This document shows positions 15,286 to 24,250 of a stretch of DNA of 64,000 nucleotides, in pieces (position 1 is the first letter of the stretch; every line of letters begins with the position of its first letter). A model generated the notes under the pieces. That model saw only the letters and a program-made list of their open reading frames with translations, had not been told where the DNA came from and searched no databases. Source of the stretch: Nonomuraea polychroma (GTDB lineage: Bacteria; Actinomycetota; Actinomycetes; Streptosporangiales; Streptosporangiaceae); the NCBI RefSeq assembly GCF_004011505.1, contig NZ_SAUN01000001.1:1736001-1800000 (forward strand), in the 5' to 3' direction. A program made the position numbers and the translations under genes.

Positions 15286-16484
15286 CCTACGACATCGAGG
15301 ACTTCGACGTCGGTGCGGACTGGCACGTCGCCGATCCGTACCCGTTCCTCGCCCGGCTCCGCGAGGAGTCGCCGGTGTTCTGGAGCGAGCACCTCCAGGC
15401 GTACGTCCTGACCCGCTACGCCGACGTGCGGGCGGCCTACGGCGATCCGCGGCGTTTCTCCTCCAAGGGCTCACTGACGATCTCCCGCAGCCTGACCACC
15501 GCGACGAGGGAGAAGCTGGGCGAGGACGACTCGTTCCTGTCCAGCTTCGTGGCGAACGTCGACCCGCCCGACCACACCAGGTTGCGCAGGTCGGTGTCCA
15601 GGGCGTTCACGCCGCGTGCCGTCGCCGCCATGGAGGAGACGTTCCGGACGCTCAACGAGGACCTCCTCGACCGGATCGTGCCGCAGGGCGGGGCCGACTT
15701 CGTCGCCGAGATCGGGCACGAGCCGTCGATCAAGCTGACCGCCCGCTTCATCGGGGTCCCCGAGTCCGACGAGGCGTTCGTGCAGGCGCACGTCAAGGAC
15801 TGGTTCCAGCTCTTCCTGTCGCCGCAGCCGCCGGAGCGCCAGCTGGAGCTCGCCGACAGCTTCCTGACCTATCTCGACTACGTGGACCGCCTGGTGGCGG
15901 CCCGGGCCAAGGATCCGCAGGACGACTTCACCTCGCTGATGACCTCGCTGATCGGGGACGAGCTGACCCACAGGGAGGTGGTCGAGCTGATCTCCACGAT
16001 TCTGCTCGGCGGCAACGACACCGTGCCGAACCAGCTCGGCAACACCGTCCTGCGCCTGCTCAGGGAGGACGCCTGGCCGGTGCCGCCGGAGCAGGTCGCG
16101 AACGCGGCGGAGGAGTGCATGCGCATCGACGGCGCCTCGCTCGGCTCCTTCCGCTACGCCGCGACCGACGTGTCCCTGCACGGCGTGACGATCCCGGCCG
16201 GCTCGCTCGTCCTGTTGTCCACCGACTCCGCCGCGCACGACGAGACCGTCTTCCCCGACCCCGAACGTTTCTGGATCGACCGCCCGAACGCCGCCGACCA
16301 CATGGTCTTCGGCTATGGGATCCACTTCTGCGTGGGCGCCGCGCTCGGCCGGCTCCAGTTACGCGCCGCGCTCGACGTGCTCGGACGCCGCCTCCCCAGC
16401 CTGCGGCTCGTTCCCGGCCGGCCGGTCGCCTTCAGGAAGTCGATCGTCGGCCGCGGCCTGACCTCGCTGCGGGTGGCGTGGTGA
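15282..16484 (+). CDS. cytochrome P450
   Basis: A 400-residue soluble bacterial P450. The heme motif FGYGIHFCVGAALG places the thiolate ligand at Cys350. The I-helix reads GGNDTVPNQL, with Asn in place of the usual acidic residue before the Thr-equivalent (AGxDT becomes GGNDT). The K-helix ExxR is EECMR. It oxidises a small hydrophobic molecule with electrons from a separate ferredoxin, which is not encoded here. ATGA and GTGA overlaps link it to both neighbours. Confidence 0.93.
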   Translation: MTYDIEDFDVGADWHVADPYPFLARLREESPVFWSEHLQAYVLTRYADVRAAYGDPRRFSSKGSLTISRSLTTATREKLGEDDSFLSSFVANVDPPDHTRLRRSVSRAFTPRAVAAMEETFRTLNEDLLDRIVPQGGADFVAEIGHEPSIKLTARFIGVPESDEAFVQAHVKDWFQLFLSPQPPERQLELADSFLTYLDYVDRLVAARAKDPQDDFTSLMTSLIGDELTHREVVELISTILLGGNDTVPNQLGNTVLRLLREDAWPVPPEQVANAAEECMRIDGASLGSFRYAATDVSLHGVTIPAGSLVLLSTDSAAHDETVFPDPERFWIDRPNAADHMVFGYGIHFCVGAALGRLQLRAALDVLGRRLPSLRLVPGRPVAFRKSIVGRGLTSLRVAW

Positions 16485-17284
16485 CCGGCCGCTTCTACGG
16501 TCGCGTCGCCCTGGTGACCGGGGCCGGATCCGGGATCGGCGCGGCGTGCGCGACCCGGCTGGCCGCCGAGGGCGCCTGTGTGGGCGTGCTCGACCTGCGC
16601 GCGGCCGGCGCCAAGGCCACGGCCGCCGCCATCCGCGCCCACGGCGGCACGGCCATGGCGCTGACCTGCGACGTGTCCGACGAGAAGCAGGTGGAGGAGG
16701 CGGTCGGCGCCATGGTGGCGTCGTTCGGCCGGGTGGACGTCCTGCACGCCAACGCCGCCGCGTTCGGCCCCGAGGTCTACGGCCGTGACCGCGAGATCGA
16801 CACGCTCGACGTGGGCGTCTGGGACCGCACCATGGAGGTCAACCTGCGCGGCGCCATGCTCATGGTCAAGCACGCGGTCCCCGTCATGCCCGACGGCGGC
16901 GCCATTGTGCTCATGTCGTCGGTGTCCGCCCTGGTCGGCGACACGGTGCACGCCGCGTACGGGGCCTCCAAGTCGGCTCTGATCGGCTTCACCCGCTACG
17001 TCGCCACCGCGTACGGCGCCCGCGGCATCCGCTGCAACGCCGTCGCCCCCGCCCTCGTGATGACGCCCGCCGCCCAGCGTGCCCTCACGCAGGAGCAGCT
17101 CGCCGACAAGGCCGCCGAACGCCTGCTCCCGTGGCCGTGCACGATGGACGACGTGGCGAGCCTGGTGACGTTCCTGGCCTCCGACGACAGTCGCTGCGTC
17201 ACCGGCCAGACCCTCGTCATCGACTCGGGCACCCTGGCCCACCGGCCCCAGCACGCCGTCCAGAGGTGGCGCGACCAGCAGTGA
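16481..17284 (+). CDS. SDR-family oxidoreductase
   Basis: A 267-residue classical short-chain dehydrogenase: TGAGSGIG cofactor loop (residues 14-21), CDVSD, HANAAA in place of NNAG, catalytic Ser in MSSVSA and YxxxK in YGASKSA. It should oxidise an alcohol, perhaps one made by the P450 or dioxygenase, to a ketone or aldehyde. The GTG at 16481 overlaps the P450 stop. It is the last gene of the 13577 operon. Confidence 0.92.
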   Translation: MTGRFYGRVALVTGAGSGIGAACATRLAAEGACVGVLDLRAAGAKATAAAIRAHGGTAMALTCDVSDEKQVEEAVGAMVASFGRVDVLHANAAAFGPEVYGRDREIDTLDVGVWDRTMEVNLRGAMLMVKHAVPVMPDGGAIVLMSSVSALVGDTVHAAYGASKSALIGFTRYVATAYGARGIRCNAVAPALVMTPAAQRALTQEQLADKAAERLLPWPCTMDDVASLVTFLASDDSRCVTGQTLVIDSGTLAHRPQHAVQRWRDQQ

Positions 17285-17309
17285 GGCCGGTGGGCGGGCC
17301 GGATCAGTG

Positions 17310-17325
17310 GAGCGGCCGGCCGCTC
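17310..17325 (+). terminator. GC-rich palindrome, probable terminator of the 13577 operon
   Basis: GAGCGGCCGGCCGCTC is a perfect 16-bp palindrome 25 bp past the SDR stop. It can fold into a 6-bp stem with a CCGG loop. There is no U-tract. Confidence 0.45.
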
Positions 17326-17394
17326 GGGGACCGGGGCACGTGCTCGGCCTGGGCGGAGACGGGCGGCTGCGTCGGGTACTCGGGGGAGGCCGAG

Positions 17395-17455
17395 CCGATC
17401 AGCGAAATAACCGGAACGCCGCCGATTTCCTCCTCAAGGAGGAGGCCTTGATCGG
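17395..17455 (+). promoter_or_regulatory. self-complementary leader ahead of the Gfo/Idh gene
   Basis: CCGATCA at 17395-17401 pairs with TGATCGG at 17449-17455. Inside is a second repeat with 7-bp arms around CA (TCCTCCT at 17428-17434, AGGAGGA at 17437-17443). It may be part of a terminator or a folded leader; no known riboswitch class is recognised. Confidence 0.35.
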
Positions 17456-17501
17456 GCCAAGTGCGGGATGTATGCCCAATAGGGTGACCTTGGGAGGTTT
17501 C

Positions 17502-18359
17502 ATGGAGCCGGTGGCGGTCGGGTTGATCGGGGCGGGGCCGTGGGCCCGGATGGCGCACGCGCCCATGCTGGCCAAGGGGCCGCACACGCGGCTGGCCGGC
17601 GTGTGGGCCCGGCGCCCCGAGGCGGCCGCGGAGCTCGGCGTGCCTGTGTTCGAGCGGATCGAGGAGCTGTTCGACGTCTGCGAGGCCGTGGCGTTCTGCG
17701 TGCCGCCCGCCGTGCAGGCCGAGCTCGGCGTCCGCGCCGCCCGCGCCGGCAAGGCGCTGCTGCTGGAGAAACCCCTGGCGGACTCCCTCGAGAGGGCGCA
17801 AAGGCTGGCCGGCGCCGTCGCGGAGGCGGGCGTGGCCTCCCAGATGGTCCTCACCCTGCGGTACGCCGTCCAGACCCGCACCTTCCTCGCCCGCTGCCGC
17901 GAGATCCAGCCGTTCGGCGGCCACGCCGCCAACATCTCCGGCGCCCTCCTCGGCGACCACCCCTTCGCCACGCCGTGGCGGCTGGAGAGCGGCGCGCTGC
18001 TCGACGTCGGCCCGCACGTGATCGACCTGCTGGACGCCGCGCTCGGCCCGGTGACCGGCGTGCGCGCGCACGGCCGCTCGCTCGGCTGGACCGGCCTGCT
18101 GCTCGAGCACGAGGGCGGCGCGGTCTCCGAGGCGTCGCTGTGCATGGCCGCCGTCGGCGACCTGCCGCCCGCCACGTTCGCCGTGTACGGCCGCACCGGC
18201 AACGCCGTCCTGCTGCCGTTCGACGACGACCCCATGGACATGATCGCCGAGGAGTTCGCCACGACCGTGCGGAACGGCGGCGGCCACCCCCTCGACGCCG
18301 CCCACGGGCTCAGGCTGCAGCGGATCATCGCCGAGGCGGAGACCCAACTCGCCCCTTGA
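17502..18359 (+). CDS. Gfo/Idh/MocA-family oxidoreductase
   Basis: A 285-residue NAD(P)-dependent dehydrogenase: Rossmann start VGLIGAGPWARMAHAPML, LLLEKPLADS (the EKP motif), and GALLDVGPHVIDLLDAALG (catalytic Asp/His). Substrates of the family are sugars, inositols and bile-type compounds; this one is undetermined. The ATG at 17502 is set by GGGAGG at 17492-17497; a longer in-frame extension upstream lacks coding character. It may share a physiological role with the preceding operon but has its own leader. Confidence 0.88.
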   Translation: MEPVAVGLIGAGPWARMAHAPMLAKGPHTRLAGVWARRPEAAAELGVPVFERIEELFDVCEAVAFCVPPAVQAELGVRAARAGKALLLEKPLADSLERAQRLAGAVAEAGVASQMVLTLRYAVQTRTFLARCREIQPFGGHAANISGALLGDHPFATPWRLESGALLDVGPHVIDLLDAALGPVTGVRAHGRSLGWTGLLLEHEGGAVSEASLCMAAVGDLPPATFAVYGRTGNAVLLPFDDDPMDMIAEEFATTVRNGGGHPLDAAHGLRLQRIIAEAETQLAP

Positions 18360-18379
18360 CGGTGGCGGGATTCAGGACA

Positions 18380-18500
18380 TTGATAGCGTTTGTCCGACGC
18401 GCAGTGCGCAGCGAAGTCCGGTGCGAGTCCGGCGCTGTCCCGCAACTGTCATAGCCAGGTCGCCTGCCTCTGCGCTGACGTCATCAACCCTCGTGGAAAA
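18380..18500 (+). ncRNA. cobalamin (AdoCbl) riboswitch
   Basis: The leader holds the conserved core AAGTCCGGTGCGAGTCCGG (18413-18431), then GCGCTGTCCCGCAACTGT, and the B12 box AGCCAGGTCGCCTGCC at 18453-18468. A downstream hairpin (ATCAACCCT ... AGGGTGAT, 18483-18508) could be part of the expression platform. It controls the btuFCD-cbiZ operon, so that corrinoid uptake falls when cobalamin is plentiful. The outer limits are approximate. Confidence 0.92.
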
Positions 18501-18557
18501 GGGTGATCCGTCGCTCATCGCGGGTCTCTCGGTTCCGACAGTGTGAAAGGACTTCTC

Positions 18558-19517
18558 GTGAGGCCCGTACGCACGGCCTTCGCGGGCGCGCTGCTGGGAA
18601 CGCTGGTGCTGGCCGGATGCGGTCAGTCCGGCACCACAGCCACCCCCACCTCGGCCCCCGCCACCACCTCCGCTCCCGCCTCCGCCTCCGCCTCCGCGGA
18701 CTTCCCCGTCACGATCGAGGCGGGCAACGGCAAGGTGACGCTCACCAAGAAGCCGGAGCGGATCGTCTCCCTCTCGGCCACCCACACCGAGACCCTGTTC
18801 GCCATCGGCGCGGGCCCGCAGGTCGTCGCGGTCGACAGCCAGTCGAACTACCCGGCCGAGGCCCCCAAGACCGACCTGTCCGGCTTCAAGCCGAACGTCG
18901 AGGCCATCGTGGCCCAGAAGCCCGACCTGGTCGTCGTCTCCGACGACCTCGACAAGGTCGTCGCCGAGCTCGGCAAGCTCAACGTGCCGGTCCTGCACCA
19001 GCCGGCCGCCACCAAGATCGACGAGGCGTACGAAGAGATCACCGAGCTCGGCGCGGCCACCGGCAACAAGGCCAAGGCCGAAGAGGTCGTCTCCGGCATG
19101 AAGACGGCCATGGACAAGCTGGCCGCCGAGGCGCCCAAGGACAAGAAGCTCAGCTACTACCACGAGCTCGACCAGACGCCGTACGCGGCGACCTCGCAGA
19201 CCTTCATCGGGCAGATCTACGCGATGTTCGGCCTCACCAACATCGCGGACAAGGCGCCCGACGCGGCCGGCGGGTATCCCAAGCTGTCGGCCGAGTTCGT
19301 GGCCCAGTCCGACCCCGACCTGATCTTCCTGGCCGACGTCAAGTGTTGCCGGCAGAGCAAGGAGACGCTGGCGAAGCGGCCGGGCTGGGCGAACCTGTCG
19401 GCCATCAAGAACGACCGGGTCATCCAGCTCGACGACGACATCGCCTCCCGGTGGGGGCCGCGCATCGTCCAGCTCGCCGAGACCATCGGCGCGGCCGTCA
19501 AGAACGGCGCGAGCTGA
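18558..19517 (+). CDS. btuF: cobalamin/corrinoid ABC transporter substrate-binding lipoprotein
   Basis: A 319-residue class III binding protein. The signal peptide ends in the lipobox VLAGCG (about residues 17-22) and is followed by a Ser/Thr/Ala/Pro linker and the BtuF-type segments RIVSLSATHTETLFAIGAG and KPDLVVVSDD. The GTG at 18558 lies six bases after AAAGGA; an earlier GTG at 18543 would precede that ribosome-binding site. It captures corrinoids outside the cell for the BtuCD channel. The cobalamin riboswitch upstream and cbiZ downstream identify the substrate class. Confidence 0.9.
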   Translation: MRPVRTAFAGALLGTLVLAGCGQSGTTATPTSAPATTSAPASASASADFPVTIEAGNGKVTLTKKPERIVSLSATHTETLFAIGAGPQVVAVDSQSNYPAEAPKTDLSGFKPNVEAIVAQKPDLVVVSDDLDKVVAELGKLNVPVLHQPAATKIDEAYEEITELGAATGNKAKAEEVVSGMKTAMDKLAAEAPKDKKLSYYHELDQTPYAATSQTFIGQIYAMFGLTNIADKAPDAAGGYPKLSAEFVAQSDPDLIFLADVKCCRQSKETLAKRPGWANLSAIKNDRVIQLDDDIASRWGPRIVQLAETIGAAVKNGAS

Positions 19518-19519
19518 GC

Positions 19520-20554
19520 ATGACCACGCAGGCCGGCCTGTCCAGGGCCAGACCCCTCTGGGTGGCGGGCGCCCTCGGCGTGCTGGCCGTGTCCATGGTC
19601 GCCGGGCTCCTCGACGGGGCCGCCGACATCTCGCCGTGGCAGGTGCTGCTCCAGGCGATGGACTGGTTGCCGCTCGTCCACGTCGACTCGGGGCTCGCGC
19701 CCGTCGAGCAGGGGCTGCTGTACGAGCTGCGGCTGCCCAGGGTGCTCGTCGCGGCCGTGGTCGGCGGGCTGCTGGCCATGGCCGGGGCCGCGTACCAGGG
19801 GGTGTTCCGCAATCCGCTCGCCGATCCGTACCTGCTGGGCGCCGCCGCCGGGGCAGGACTCGCCGCGACACTGGCCATCGTGGCGTTGCCGGCCGTGGCC
19901 GGGAGCATCCCGGTCGCGGCGTTCGCCGGGGCGGTGGGCGGCGTGTTCCTCGCCTATACGCTCGGCAACACGGCCGGACGCGCGGGCGGCACCGCCACGC
20001 TGGTGCTGGCCGGGGTGGCGGTCACGTCGTTCCTGACCGCGATCCAGACGTTCGTGCAGCAGTTCAAGGTCGAGGAGCTGCAGCGTATCTACTCGTGGAT
20101 CCTCGGGGACGTCGGCGGCGGGTGGGACCAGCTGTGGCTGGTGCTCCCGTACGCCGCCGTGTCCTCGGTGCTGCTCCTGCTGCACGGGCGCATGCTGGAC
20201 GTGCTCTCGGTGGGCGACGAGGAGGCCACGAGCCTGGGCCTGCGGGCCGGCAGGGTGCGCTTCACCGTGTTGCTGGCGGCGTCGCTGGCCACCGCGGCGG
20301 CTGTGGCCGTGAGCGGTTTGATCGGGTTCGTGGGCATCGTCGTGCCGCATGTGGTGCGGCGGCTCGCGGGCGGCTCGTACCGGATCGTGCTGCCGCTGTC
20401 GCTCATCGGCGGCGCGGCCTTCCTGGTGCTGGCCGACCTCGTCGCCCGCACCGTGCTCGCGCCCGCCGAGCTGCCGATCGGCGTGGTGACGATGTTCGTG
20501 GGAGCGCCGTTCTTCGTGACGGTCCTGCGCATGACCCGGCGGGCCGTCACATGA
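19520..20554 (+). CDS. btuC: cobalamin/corrinoid ABC permease
   Basis: A 344-residue FecCD/BtuC permease with about ten membrane helices, the motif YQGVFRNPLADPYLLGAAAGAG and the coupling loop VGDEEATSLGLRAG. It forms a homodimeric channel. It starts 2 bp after the btuF stop, and its own stop overlaps the btuD start. Confidence 0.92.
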   Translation: MTTQAGLSRARPLWVAGALGVLAVSMVAGLLDGAADISPWQVLLQAMDWLPLVHVDSGLAPVEQGLLYELRLPRVLVAAVVGGLLAMAGAAYQGVFRNPLADPYLLGAAAGAGLAATLAIVALPAVAGSIPVAAFAGAVGGVFLAYTLGNTAGRAGGTATLVLAGVAVTSFLTAIQTFVQQFKVEELQRIYSWILGDVGGGWDQLWLVLPYAAVSSVLLLLHGRMLDVLSVGDEEATSLGLRAGRVRFTVLLAASLATAAAVAVSGLIGFVGIVVPHVVRRLAGGSYRIVLPLSLIGGAAFLVLADLVARTVLAPAELPIGVVTMFVGAPFFVTVLRMTRRAVT

Positions 20555-21324
20555 TCGAGACGCGGGGCCTGTCCGTACGGCTCGGCGAGCGCGAGGTCGT
20601 CCGCGACGTCGATCTGCGGGTACGCAGGGGCGAATGGCTAGCGATCATCGGGCCCAACGGAGCCGGCAAGTCCACCCTGCTCAAGGCCGTCATGGGGCTG
20701 GTCGCGCACCGGGGCGACGTCACGTTGTCCGGGCGGCCGGGGGCGGGGCTGAAACCGCGGGAGCGCGCCCGGCTCCTGGCGTACGCGCCGCAGACGCCCG
20801 CCCTGCCGCCCGACATGACGGTCTTCGACTACGCGTTGCTGGGACGGACGCCGTACATCCCGTATTTGGGGCGCGAGAGCCGCCACGACCGGGAGGTCAC
20901 CGCGTCCGTGCTCGACCGGCTGGACCTGACCGCCCTCGCCACCCGCCACGTCGGCGAGTTGTCCGGCGGGGAGCGGCAGCGGGTGGTGCTGGCCAGGGCG
21001 CTCGCCCAGCAGGCGCCCGTGCTGCTGCTCGACGAGCCGACCACCGCGCTCGACCTCGGGCACCAGCAGCAGGTGCTGGAGCTGGTGGACCGGCTCAGGC
21101 GGGCCGACGGGCTCACCGTCGTCACCACCATGCACGACCTGACCGTCGCGGGCCTGTACGCCGACGCGCTGCTGCTGCTCGCCGATGGGCACGCGGCCGC
21201 CTCCGGCAAGCCCGACCAGGTGCTGACCGAGGAATTGGTGGGACGGCACTTCGACGCCCATGTCAAGATCGAGCCGGGGCCGGACGGGCGGCCTGTCGTG
21301 CACCTGGTCAGGGGAGGACCGTGA
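20551..21324 (+). CDS. btuD: cobalamin/corrinoid ABC transporter ATP-binding protein
   Basis: A 257-residue ABC ATPase with Walker A GPNGAGKST (residues 34-42), Q-loop YAPQTPAL, signature LSGGERQRV, Walker B VLLLDEPT and switch His in MHDLT. It drives BtuC. The ATG overlaps the permease stop (ATGA), and its stop overlaps cbiZ (GTGA). Confidence 0.93.
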   Translation: MIETRGLSVRLGEREVVRDVDLRVRRGEWLAIIGPNGAGKSTLLKAVMGLVAHRGDVTLSGRPGAGLKPRERARLLAYAPQTPALPPDMTVFDYALLGRTPYIPYLGRESRHDREVTASVLDRLDLTALATRHVGELSGGERQRVVLARALAQQAPVLLLDEPTTALDLGHQQQVLELVDRLRRADGLTVVTTMHDLTVAGLYADALLLLADGHAAASGKPDQVLTEELVGRHFDAHVKIEPGPDGRPVVHLVRGGP

Positions 21325-21959
21325 AGCTGACGTATCGGGTGGAGGAGGGTGCCCGGCTCGGTGCGCTGCTGTGGGAGTTCGGGCCCGGGTGGCGGATGAT
21401 CTCCTCGGCGCTGCTCGGCGGGGGGATCGGGGCGCGGGAATGGGTGCTGAACGCGCAGGTCGTGGCCGGGTATGCGCGGATGGACCCGGTCGATCATCTC
21501 CGCTCGTTAGGTCCTGGGGGAGAGGGCGTGGGCATGATGACCGCCGCGTCGGTGGACCGGTACGTGCGGGCCGCCGACGGCGGAGTGGAGGCCTTCGCGA
21601 CCGTGGGGCTCCGGGTGCCGACCTGGGCGGCGGCGCCGGAGGGGTTCGAGGATCCGGAGCTGGCGCCCATGCGGGTCGGGACCATCAACATCGTCACCGT
21701 GGTGCCTGTCGCCATGACCGATGCGGCGCTGGTCAACGCCGTGATGACGGTCACGGAGGCCAAGTCGCAGGCGTTGATCGAGGCGGGGTTCCCCTGCACG
21801 GGGACGGCGTCGGACGCCGTGTGCGTGGCCGTGCCCGCCGATGGGCCGGAGGAGTTGTTCGGGGGGCCGCGGTCGGAGTGGGGGGCTCGGGTGGCGCGGG
21901 CCGTTCACGCGGCTGTGCGGCGCGGCGCCGAAGCGTGGCGGCCTCGTGACTCAGGGTGA
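21321..21959 (+). CDS. cbiZ: adenosylcobinamide amidohydrolase
   Basis: A 212-residue CbiZ-family enzyme. Typical segments are WRMISSALLGGGIG, VLNAQV, GEGVGMMTAASVD and GTINIVTVVPVAMTDAALVNAVMTVTEAKSQAL. CbiZ removes the aminopropanol arm from adenosyl-(pseudo)cobinamide and pseudocobalamin to give adenosylcobyric acid, letting the cell remodel foreign corrinoids. Its GTGA overlap with btuD and the upstream riboswitch show a corrinoid salvage operon. Confidence 0.92.
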   Translation: MKLTYRVEEGARLGALLWEFGPGWRMISSALLGGGIGAREWVLNAQVVAGYARMDPVDHLRSLGPGGEGVGMMTAASVDRYVRAADGGVEAFATVGLRVPTWAAAPEGFEDPELAPMRVGTINIVTVVPVAMTDAALVNAVMTVTEAKSQALIEAGFPCTGTASDAVCVAVPADGPEELFGGPRSEWGARVARAVHAAVRRGAEAWRPRDSG

Positions 21960-22022
21960 AGGAATTCGGGTAAGTAGCATGTGGGCGAGGGCGAGACTCC
22001 CGATACTGAGTGGGTGACCGCA

Positions 22023-22607
22023 ATGGCAACGATCGAACCGACCCGGGGGCGCGTAGTCCTTCCAAGGACGCTCACTGTCGACGAGCTGCTGAGGTTTCCG
22101 GTCGACGGAAAGCATTATGAGCTCTTCAACGGGAGCCTAGTGGTGAGCCCTGCCCCTACCCCCCTACACCAGCGCATTATCTTCCGGCTGCAGCGCATTC
22201 TCGATGATGCGGCGCCGCCTGAGCTGGAGCCTCTGTCAACCGTCAACGTCCGCCCAAGCAACGAGGACTTCTACATCCCCGACCTTGTCGTGGTGCCCGT
22301 GGCGGTGGCTGACGCGGTAGGGCTCATGTTCGCGCCCAGCGATCTGCTACTAGCTGTGGAGGTGGTCAGCCCTACTAGTCAGTTGCTCGACAGAGCGACC
22401 AAACCGCTGGCATACGCAGCGGCGGGCATTCCCCTTTACTGGCGCGTCGATCCCGACGGGCCGACGCTCTACGTCTACGAACTCGATGGTGACTCCTACA
22501 AAGAGCCCATCACCCACAAGGCTGGGACCACGGTCACTCTGCCGTCGCCCTACGCTGTCAGTTTCGATCCCGCCGACTTGATCGGTCGACCAGTCTCCAA
22601 CCCGTAG
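22023..22607 (+). CDS. Uma2-family (DUF820) restriction-endonuclease-like protein
   Basis: About 194 residues with the Uma2 fold: LTVDELLRFPVDGKHYELFNGSLVVSPAP, then DFYIPDLVVV and LLAVEVVSPTS, which supply the D...ExV residues of a PD-(D/E)XK core, and KPLAYAAAGIPLYWRVD. Function is unknown; members are abundant in actinomycetes and cyanobacteria. The start is uncertain: ATG 22023, GTG 22014 and GTG 21981 are all in frame and none has a strong ribosome-binding site. It ends 58 bp inside the convergent hyuB gene. Confidence 0.85.
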   Translation: MATIEPTRGRVVLPRTLTVDELLRFPVDGKHYELFNGSLVVSPAPTPLHQRIIFRLQRILDDAAPPELEPLSTVNVRPSNEDFYIPDLVVVPVAVADAVGLMFAPSDLLLAVEVVSPTSQLLDRATKPLAYAAAGIPLYWRVDPDGPTLYVYELDGDSYKEPITHKAGTTVTLPSPYAVSFDPADLIGRPVSNP

Positions 22608-24250
22608 TCTTCGGCCGCTCCTCGAGGCGTGACGCGCCCAGCCTCGAGGTCGGCCAGGATTGCCGCGCGGTCCCGTTCGGCTGGAGGGCCGAGGCCAGCG
22701 CCGCCTGTCGTCTCCACGATGAACGCCTCGCCGGCCGCGAACCGGACATTGTTCACCTTCGATGCGAGCCGTTCCACCGTCCCGTCCAGGTGCCGCTTGT
22801 AGAAGCCGCCCAGCCGCCCCGGTAGCCCGCCGTCCCGGCCCGGGGGTGGGAGGCGGAGGCGGTCGCCGCGGGTCGTGACGTGGCAGTCGGCCAGGAAACG
22901 GTAGACGGTCCGCGAGCCCAGCCCGCCGCGATACCGCCCGGGACCGCCCGAATCCGGGATCGTCTCGATGGACTCGACGATCAGCGGGCATCGGCTCTCC
23001 ACCGGCTCCACCTGCGGCACCGAGTTGCGGCCGATGCCGAAGTGCACGCCCGTCGCGTCCGGCCCGTCCAGCCCCTGGCGGGCGCCGACGCCGCCGAAGT
23101 CGTAGGACAGATGGATCCAGTACGGCGCGCCGACCGCGGCGATCGAGAACGGCTGCAGGATCCCGCTGGGCGCGATCGCCCGTTCCGGCACCGCTTCGGA
23201 CAGCGCCTGGAAGACGGCCTCCATGGCGGCGTAGATGGGGACGTACCGGCCGCCGCACGGATACGGGGAGCGGGCGTTGAGCAGGGAGCCCTCCGGCAGG
23301 CGCACCTCGATGGCGCGCAGGCAGCCGTCGTTCATGGGGATCGCCGGGTCCAGGAAGCAGCGGATCGCGAAGACGGCCGCCGCCAGGGACTGCGAGGCGG
23401 AGGCGTTGATGGCGGCGGGGACCTGCGGGTCCGTGCCCGCGAAGTCCAGCACGGCCTGGGCGGCGTCGAGGGTGACGGCGACGCGGATGTGGTGCGATTT
23501 TTCGGGATTTATGCCGTCGTCATCGATCGGGTACGCCGCCTCGAACCGGCCCTCCGGCAGCTCGGCCAGGGAGGCGCGGGTCCTGGCCTCGGTGTAGTCC
23601 AGGTAGTCGCCGACCCCTGCCGCCAGCCCGTCCACCCCGTACTCGCCGATCAGCGCCTCCAGTCGGGCCGCGGCCACCGCCGTGCCGGCCACGAGGGCCC
23701 GTACGTCCCCCATGACCTTGTCCGGGGTGCGGCTGTTGGCCCGCAGGACGGCCTCGATGGCCGGGTCGATCCCGTCCGCGGTCGCCAGGCGTACCGGCGG
23801 GAGTTGCAGGCCCTCCAGGAAGACGTCCGTGGCCAGCGGGGCCATCCCGCCTGCCGACAGGCCGCCCAGGTCCGAGACGTGGATCATGGTGCCGGTGAAG
23901 TACGCGGGGCTGCCGTCGACGAAGACCGGGCGGTAGACGAGCAGGTCGTTGGTGTGGACGCCGCCCCGGTAGGCGTCGTTGAGCACGTACGCCTCGCCGG
24001 GGCGCATCGTGTCCAGCGGGATGTCCTTGATCAGCTCGGGGAGGGCCACCTTGAGCGCCATGCTGTTCATGAGCGTGGTGGCCATGGACTGGGCGATCAG
24101 GCGTCCCCGGGCGTCCAGGACGGCGGCGGAGGCGTCGGAGCCCTCGACGATGAAGGTCGAGTACGCCGAGCGCACCACCACGATGCTGGCCTCCTCCGCG
24201 GCCACCACCAGCGCGTTCCTGAGCACCTCGGCGGTCAGGGCGTCGGTCAT
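22550..24250 (-). CDS. hyuB: hydantoinase B / oxoprolinase family protein
   Basis: A 566-residue HyuB-type subunit: VVRSAYSTFIVEGSDASAAVLDARGRLIAQS, GEAYVLNDAYRGGVHTNDLLV and DSGGPGRYRGGLGS. HyuA/HyuB pairs hydrolyse cyclic amides such as N-methylhydantoin or 5-oxoproline in an ATP-dependent way; close relatives include acetone and acetophenone carboxylase subunits. The ATG overlaps the hyuA stop (ATGA). The C-terminus overlaps the Uma2 gene by 58 bp. The substrate cannot be told from sequence. Confidence 0.92.
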   Translation of the reverse strand: MTDALTAEVLRNALVVAAEEASIVVVRSAYSTFIVEGSDASAAVLDARGRLIAQSMATTLMNSMALKVALPELIKDIPLDTMRPGEAYVLNDAYRGGVHTNDLLVYRPVFVDGSPAYFTGTMIHVSDLGGLSAGGMAPLATDVFLEGLQLPPVRLATADGIDPAIEAVLRANSRTPDKVMGDVRALVAGTAVAAARLEALIGEYGVDGLAAGVGDYLDYTEARTRASLAELPEGRFEAAYPIDDDGINPEKSHHIRVAVTLDAAQAVLDFAGTDPQVPAAINASASQSLAAAVFAIRCFLDPAIPMNDGCLRAIEVRLPEGSLLNARSPYPCGGRYVPIYAAMEAVFQALSEAVPERAIAPSGILQPFSIAAVGAPYWIHLSYDFGGVGARQGLDGPDATGVHFGIGRNSVPQVEPVESRCPLIVESIETIPDSGGPGRYRGGLGSRTVYRFLADCHVTTRGDRLRLPPPGRDGGLPGRLGGFYKRHLDGTVERLASKVNNVRFAAGEAFIVETTGGAGLGPPAERDRAAILADLEAGRVTPRGAAEDYGLETGRPIKSAGSKLTA

